Assembly: GCA_040902725.1 (NCBI GenBank)
Contig: JBBDWU010000047.1
Coordinates: 1-64,000, forward strand
Origin: JACVRU01 sp040902725
GTDB lineage: Bacteria > Actinomycetota > Thermoleophilia > Gaiellales > Gaiellaceae
Length of the DNA: 64,000 bases
Direction: 5' to 3'
Shown: piece by piece, positions 59,427-64,000 of the stretch
How positions within the stretch are numbered: the stretch's first letter is position 1
Layout of the letters: every line of letters begins with the position of its first letter
The notes under the pieces: generated by a model
The model's database searches: none
What the model saw: the letters and a program-made list of their open reading frames with translations, nothing else
What the model was told of the DNA's origin: nothing
Program-made: the position numbers and the translations under genes

Positions 59427-61964
59427 ATGACGGCCCCGTACGTCTACGACTTCGACGAGCCGTCCCCGGGCGGACGCGAGCTCCTCGGCGGCAAGGGCGC
59501 GGGGCTTGCGGAGATGACCCAGCTCGGGATCCCGGTCCCCGCCGGCTTCACGGTCACGACCGACGCGTGCCGCGCCTACACCGCCGCCGGGCAGCAGCTG
59601 CCCGAGGGCCTGGCCGAGGAGATCGACGCGGCCCTGCGCCGCCTGGAGGAGCGCACCGGCAAGCGCTTCGGCGACCCTGCGAACCCGCTGCTCGTCTCGG
59701 TCCGCTCGGGCGCAGCCGTCTCGATGCCCGGGATGATGGACACGATCCTCAACCTCGGCCTCGACGACGAGGGCGCCGCGGCGCTCGACAGCTGGTTCGG
59801 CTGGGACTCGTACCGGCGGCTGATCCAGATGTACGGCGAGGTAGTGGACGGCATCGACCCGCACCGCTTCGAGAACGGGGACGATCCGCAGGAGCTCGTG
59901 CCGCGCTTCAAGGAGGTCTATTCGGAGGAGACGGGTCGCGACTTTCCGCAGGACGCCCGCGAGCAGTTGACCCGCGCGGTTCAGGCGGTCTTCGAGTCCT
60001 GGGACACGCCCCGCGCGCAGGTGTACCGCCGGGCGAACCACATCCCCGACGACCTCGGCACCGCCGTGAACGTGGTCGAGATGGTGTTCGGGAACAGGAG
60101 CCAGAACTCCGGCACGGGAGTCTGCTTCACGCGCAATCCCTCCACCGGCGAGCCCGGCCTCTACGGCGAGTTCCTGTCCGAGGCGCAAGGGGAGGACGTC
60201 GTCGCCGGCATTCGCACGCCCGAGCCGCTCGACACGATGCGCGAGCGGCTGCCCGAGGCCTTCGACCAGCTCGTGGACACGATGGAGCGGCTCGAGCGGC
60301 ACTACCGCGACATGCAGGACATCGAGTTCACGGTCGAGGAGGGGACGCTCTACCTGCTCCAGACTCGTAGGGCCGAGCGGACAGCAGCCGCCGCCCTCAA
60401 GTGCGCGGTCGACATGGTCGGCGAGGGGCTGATCTCCCGCGAGGAGGCCGTCGCGCGCATCGACCCCGCCCAGCTCGACCAGCTTCTGCATCCGATGATC
60501 GACCCGGACGCCGCCTACGAGGTCGCCTGCAAGGGGCTGAACGCGTCCCCCGGCGCCGCGAGCGGCAGCGTCGTCTTCGACGCTGACATCGCCGCCGAGC
60601 GGGGCGCCGCGGGCGAGAGTGTCATCCTCGTCCGCTGGGAGACGACCCCCGACGACATCCACGGGATGATCCAGGCCCGGGGAATCCTCACGGCCCACGG
60701 CGGCATGACCTCCCACGCTGCCGTCGTCGCCCGCGGGATGGGAAAGCCGTGCGTCGCCGGCTGCGAGGAGCTGTCGATCGACGCCGACGCGCACACGGCC
60801 CGGCTGGGGAAGAGCGAGGTCGCCGAGGGCGACGTCATCACCATCAACGGTGGCACCGGCGAGGTGATCGTCGGCGAGGTGCCGCTGGTCGCGCCGGAGA
60901 TCAACGAGGATTTCGAGACGCTGCTCGAGTGGGCCGACGCCTTGCGCCGGCTGAAGGTGCGCGCGAACGCGGACACCCCCGAGGACGCCGCCAGGGCCCG
61001 CGAGTTCGGCGCCGAGGGGATCGGTCTGTGCCGCACCGAGCACATGTTCTTCGGGGACGGCCGCCTGCCGATCGTCCGCGAGATGATCATGGCCGAGGAC
61101 GAGGCCGGCCGCCGCTCCGCGCTCGAGCGCCTGCTGCCGATGCAGCAGGCCGACTTCGAGGGGATCTTCGAGGCGATGGCCGGGCTGCCCGTGACGATCC
61201 GGCTGCTCGATCCGCCGCTGCACGAGTTCCTGCCCGCGGCGGAGGAGGCCACGGACGAGCGCATGCGCCGCCGCATCCGCGCGCTCCACGAGGCGAATCC
61301 GATGCTGGGCACGCGCGGCTGCCGGCTGGGGCTGATGTTCCCGGAGATCTACGAGATGCAGGTGCGCGCGATCATCCGGGCCGCACAGGCCGTGCAGGAG
61401 CGCTCGGGCGACGCGCCGCTGGTCGAGATCATGCACCCGCTCGTCGGCTTCGCCGAGGAGCTGAGCCGCCTGCGCGAGCTGACGCTTCGCACGGCGGCCG
61501 AGGAGGGTGACGAGGTCGCGTTCCTCTGCGGGACGATGATCGAGTTGCCACGGGCGTGCCTGCGGGCGGACGAGATCGCCGAGCACGCCGACTTCTTCTC
61601 CTTCGGCACCAACGACCTCACGCAGACCGCGCTCGGCTTCTCGCGCGACGACGCCGAGGGCAAGTTCCTCACCTTCTACCTCGAGGACGGCCTGCTCGAG
61701 CGCAACCCGTTCGAGACGATCGACGTGGGCGGGGTGGGCGACCTGATGCGGATCGCGGTCGAGCGGGGAAGGAGCGTGAAGGAGGACCTGAAGCTCGGGA
61801 TCTGCGGCGAGCACGGGGGCGAGGCCCGCTCGGTCGCCTTCTGCCACGAGCTTGGGCTCGACTACGTCTCCTGCTCGCCCTACCGGGTTCCGCTCGCGCG
61901 GTTGGCCGCCGCTCAGGCGGCGCTCAAGGACGCGGGAGTCGAGGCGGCCGTCGCCGGCGGCTAG
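59427..61964 (+). CDS. ppdK: Pyruvate, phosphate dikinase
   Basis: An 845-residue enzyme interconverting pyruvate plus ATP plus Pi with PEP, AMP and PPi. Order: N-terminal ATP-grasp (LLGGKGAGLAEMTQLGIPVPAGFTVT, VSVRSGAAVSMPGMMDTILNLG), central phosphohistidine domain with GGMTSHAAVVARGMGKPCVAG (Thr428 regulatory, His430 catalytic), and C-terminal PEP-binding barrel (GIGLCRTEHMFF, FFSFGTNDLTQTALGFSRDD, catalytic Cys in VSCSPYRVPLARLAAAQ). It is close to typical length. The regulator encoded upstream in the same direction indicates that it is switched by the Thr428 cycle. Confidence 0.96.
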   Translation: MTAPYVYDFDEPSPGGRELLGGKGAGLAEMTQLGIPVPAGFTVTTDACRAYTAAGQQLPEGLAEEIDAALRRLEERTGKRFGDPANPLLVSVRSGAAVSMPGMMDTILNLGLDDEGAAALDSWFGWDSYRRLIQMYGEVVDGIDPHRFENGDDPQELVPRFKEVYSEETGRDFPQDAREQLTRAVQAVFESWDTPRAQVYRRANHIPDDLGTAVNVVEMVFGNRSQNSGTGVCFTRNPSTGEPGLYGEFLSEAQGEDVVAGIRTPEPLDTMRERLPEAFDQLVDTMERLERHYRDMQDIEFTVEEGTLYLLQTRRAERTAAAALKCAVDMVGEGLISREEAVARIDPAQLDQLLHPMIDPDAAYEVACKGLNASPGAASGSVVFDADIAAERGAAGESVILVRWETTPDDIHGMIQARGILTAHGGMTSHAAVVARGMGKPCVAGCEELSIDADAHTARLGKSEVAEGDVITINGGTGEVIVGEVPLVAPEINEDFETLLEWADALRRLKVRANADTPEDAARAREFGAEGIGLCRTEHMFFGDGRLPIVREMIMAEDEAGRRSALERLLPMQQADFEGIFEAMAGLPVTIRLLDPPLHEFLPAAEEATDERMRRRIRALHEANPMLGTRGCRLGLMFPEIYEMQVRAIIRAAQAVQERSGDAPLVEIMHPLVGFAEELSRLRELTLRTAAEEGDEVAFLCGTMIELPRACLRADEIAEHADFFSFGTNDLTQTALGFSRDDAEGKFLTFYLEDGLLERNPFETIDVGGVGDLMRIAVERGRSVKEDLKLGICGEHGGEARSVAFCHELGLDYVSCSPYRVPLARLAAAQAALKDAGVEAAVAGG

Positions 61965-61967
61965 CCG

Positions 61968-62213
61968 CTACCAGCCGAACTCCCAGGCAGGCCAACCTGC
62001 CTGTTCCGCGATCGCAATGCCCCGCGGGTCGGCCTCGTCGTCGTCGAGTTCGACGTGCTCGTCGTCGACTACGACGTTGAGCACTCTCCTGGTGTTCCTG
62101 TCGACATGCACGTAGACCGGCACCCGATACTGAACCGTGATGTCCTGCACGTTGTTGGCCTTCCTTTCCGTCAATCGTGACGGGAGATTTTTCGTTGACA
62201 TGGAGTTGGCCAC
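61968..62213 (-). CDS. Small acidic protein in R-M locus
   Basis: Up to 81 residues, of lower G+C than ppdK. The beta-rich centre VQYRVPVYVHVDRNTRRVLNVVVDDE is followed by an acidic stretch and PRGIAIAEQAGWPAWEFGW. It starts at GTG 62213 or ATG 62201, 9-21 nt after the nuclease gene, so probably the last gene of that operon. It ends 3 bp from the convergent ppdK stop. No function can be assigned; a role as small accessory of the R-M system is a guess. Confidence 0.6.
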   Translation of the reverse strand: MANSMSTKNLPSRLTERKANNVQDITVQYRVPVYVHVDRNTRRVLNVVVDDEHVELDDDEADPRGIAIAEQAGWPAWEFGW

Positions 62214-62222
62214 TTCGGCGGA

Positions 62223-63086
62223 TTAGTCCTCATCCGGGAGCAAGTGTTCGGGTTCCACCACTCTCTCCTCCGGCGTAACAGGCGGGGGAGGCTCCTTGTC
62301 CACACCCGCCTGGCGGTTGATCTCGGACGCGATTCTGTGGAGCACGTCGTCAAGGTCCGTGACGTGCGCTGCCGGAGGAAGGGAGACAGCTTGGTATCCA
62401 TCGCCGTCTTCGTTCTCTTGCCAGGCATAGATGCCGGCGCCATCAAGGTAGGTGTTCACCAACGCTTGTGCTTCACGCACCATCCGGTCCAGCCGATCCG
62501 TCGGGCGAAGCCGCGCTGCCCAGAGGAAGTAGGTCTTCGGTGGCGCGGACTCTCGCCAAACTCCCCAGTGGTCGATCGTCGTGTCCGCAGCTCGACGATA
62601 AAGCTTCAAATCGGTCGCGGCGAACTTCAACTCCTTCCGGCGATTGGTCCAGTCGCTTGTGGCCCCTCGAGCCGGCGTTGTTCCGTAGGCCGGTGCCCCG
62701 GTTACCTTCGTCTCGGCACAAACGAGCGGATCTTCGGCCCGCGCAGGCCACGCAACGTCTATCTGGTGGGCCTGCGAGAACCCCTGGACGCTCTGGCGGG
62801 GTGCGATACGGAGTGATGTCCGGTGCTCCAGCAAGAGCGCTAGTAGCTCAGCGAACCAATTTCCCTTCGAGCGATAGACCGCCTCGAGTCGTTTCTGCGG
62901 CGCGCTGGTGAGCTTGCCCATGCCGCGCGGGGGAATGCCAGCAACGCGGTATGCATCGAGTGACCACATCAAGTCGAGCCAGTCGTCTTCGATGTGCCCG
63001 AACTGCGTGAGTGCCTGAGCTTGAATCCGCTCCTTCAGCCCGGAGAGCATCTCGCCCGGATGCCCGACGCGAGCCTCAACCGCCAT
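62223..63086 (-). CDS. Probable type II restriction endonuclease (PD-(D/E)XK)
   Basis: A 287-residue protein. A candidate PD-(D/E)XK core is seen: acidic residue in the helix EDDWLDLMW, then QIDVAWP with Asp110, and CAETKVTG with Glu125 and Lys127 (numbering from ATG 63086). N-terminal and C-terminal parts are not recognised. The ATG at 63086 is preferred because GAGGA lies 7 nt upstream and this start is beyond the methyltransferase stop; a TTG at 63119 is also possible. Its position directly after a DNA methyltransferase gene supports the restriction call. The recognition site is unknown. Confidence 0.66.
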   Translation of the reverse strand: MAVEARVGHPGEMLSGLKERIQAQALTQFGHIEDDWLDLMWSLDAYRVAGIPPRGMGKLTSAPQKRLEAVYRSKGNWFAELLALLLEHRTSLRIAPRQSVQGFSQAHQIDVAWPARAEDPLVCAETKVTGAPAYGTTPARGATSDWTNRRKELKFAATDLKLYRRAADTTIDHWGVWRESAPPKTYFLWAARLRPTDRLDRMVREAQALVNTYLDGAGIYAWQENEDGDGYQAVSLPPAAHVTDLDDVLHRIASEINRQAGVDKEPPPPVTPEERVVEPEHLLPDED

Positions 63087-63096
63087 CGCTGCGTCC

Positions 63097-64000
63097 TCAG
63101 GAATCACGCCCGTGCCCAATCCGGCGCTGCCGGAGCGACTGGCTTCCCTCGTAGATCTCAGCGATTTCGTCGCCCGTCAAGCCCGCGACGTCGCGGAGCA
63201 AGACTTCGTCCACGCGTTTGACGACCGTGACCCAGACGCCATTCCTGAGTTGCCTGTCTAGGCATGCGCGCTCACCCTTCAGCTTTTCCCAGACTAGGGC
63301 GAGAGCACTCTGGGATGGAACCGGGAGGGTCGCCGCTTCGCGCGGTTCCATCTTGAGGATGCCACCGCCGTATGAACGTCCATGGAGCTCCGCTCCGAGC
63401 ATGGTGACCGAGTTGAGCGCCAGCAGTGGAAGTGCCGTCTTCGCCAGCCTTCTGTGAGATGCCTGCAAGCGTACGCCGTGCATGGAGTTCACGAACGAGA
63501 CTCTTGCTCCATTGGCGACGAGACGCGGGTATCGATGACTCATGTAGGTGAAGAACAGATCTGGCGGTGAGACGACTGGGGGTCGAAACCAGTGGGTGCG
63601 GACCTTGCACTTGTAGGCATTTGGCACGCCCAGCTCGACACCCTCAGCGAGATACCTCCTGAGTCCGACACTCGAATCGTCGGGTTCCGGGTACAGGAGC
63701 CAGACGCGCTCGCCAGCCTCGCGGAGCGCCTCCCATCCCGCAAGAGAGAAGTTGAGGCCCTTCAGATGCCGGGTTCCGGGCGGACAGATCCTCCGAAGTT
63801 GATCCTCGCGCAGGCCGTAGGTTAGCCGCGTACCTTCGCTGAGAGCGAAGAAGCCATTCGAGCCGGTCACAGTGCCAAGCTCAGGAGCGCCATATGACTT
63901 CAGTGGCTCGAAGTGTTCCTCGACGACCCGTTTGAACAGCTGACGCTGTCGCAAGGGAAGCAGCAGGTCTGTCCACTTGCCTTCGGCGGAGGGCGTGACG
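63097..64000 (-). CDS. DNA adenine methyltransferase, C-terminal part (runs off window)
   Basis: The 3' ~300 codons of a longer gene whose start lies beyond 64000; the frame stays open to the edge. The visible part starts GKWTDLLLPLRQRQLFKRVVEEHF and contains GSNGFFALSEGTRLTYGL, KGLNFSLAGWEALREAG, YLAEGVELGVPNAYKCKVRTHWF, then PPDLFFTYMSHRYPRLVANGARVSFVNSMHGVRL. This is the target-recognition half of N6-adenine methyltransferases of the Eco57I/XamI type. The catalytic NPPY half must be off-window. It protects host DNA against the adjacent nuclease. Confidence 0.78.
   Translation of the reverse strand, partial: VTPSAEGKWTDLLLPLRQRQLFKRVVEEHFEPLKSYGAPELGTVTGSNGFFALSEGTRLTYGLREDQLRRICPPGTRHLKGLNFSLAGWEALREAGERVWLLYPEPDDSSVGLRRYLAEGVELGVPNAYKCKVRTHWFRPPVVSPPDLFFTYMSHRYPRLVANGARVSFVNSMHGVRLQASHRRLAKTALPLLALNSVTMLGAELHGRSYGGGILKMEPREAATLPVPSQSALALVWEKLKGERACLDRQLRNGVWVTVVKRVDEVLLRDVAGLTGDEIAEIYEGSQSLRQRRIGHGRDS

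Overview
The window is very GC-rich and almost fully coding. Gene order and start-codon use (many GTG, some TTG, and 4-base ATGA/GTGA overlaps) point to a deep-branching actinobacterium, probably of the Thermoleophilia/Gaiellales type; this taxonomic guess is inference. Several blocks match the conserved actinobacterial order known from Mycobacterium tuberculosis: glyoxalase II-hisS-aspS; alaS-ruvX-mltG-aroE-aroC-aroK/B-aroQ-pepQ-efp-nusB; tlyA-nadK-recN-steA-steB-pyrG; and mprA-mprB-pepD/htrA.

Layout. 0-9.2 kb: a cupin gene, MBL hydrolase, hisS, aspS, a coiled-coil/membrane/RlpA-like trio, a probable 6S RNA, mnmA with an extra N-terminal domain, DUF948, a degenerate RsbW-like ATPase and a SigB-type sigma factor. 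9.2-23 kb: one long housekeeping block with alaS, ruvX, mltG, a full late shikimate set (aroE, aroC, fused aroK-aroB, aroQ), pepQ, efp, a carboxyltransferase-like/BCCP fusion with accC, asp23, nusB, an xseB-like gene and ispA. 23-31 kb: an accessory island between ispA and tlyA, bounded by a 24-bp imperfect direct repeat. It carries terC, two tandem-domain universal stress proteins, a P-type cation ATPase, an integrase remnant and a Doc toxin/antitoxin pair. 31-40 kb: the tlyA-pyrG block with two added genes (SRPBCC and a GT2/MraY-like fusion). 40-41.2 kb: an IS481-type element inserted exactly at the pyrG stop codon. 41.2-53.6 kb: peptidase, DUF3866, alanine dehydrogenase, nucleoside salvage (deoB, deoA), mutM, a secreted protein, glutaredoxin, recO, a REPIN-like element, esterase and glyS. 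53.6-62 kb: MprAB-like two-component system with HtrA, then the PPDK regulator, FIST and PPDK genes. 62-64 kb: part of a restriction-modification locus running off the window.

How it works together. Most genes are translation, DNA repair, shikimate, envelope and central carbon functions in tightly overlapping operons. Many first genes of transcription units have a TANNNT hexamer exactly 6 nt before the start codon, which suggests leaderless mRNAs. The most unusual single object is the 18.3-20.1 kb gene: a pyruvate-carboxylase/oxaloacetate-decarboxylase-type carboxyltransferase fold that has lost its metal ligands and carbamyl-lysine, fused to an AccB-type biotin domain and followed by accC. 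No CRISPR array, rRNA or complete tRNA gene was found.
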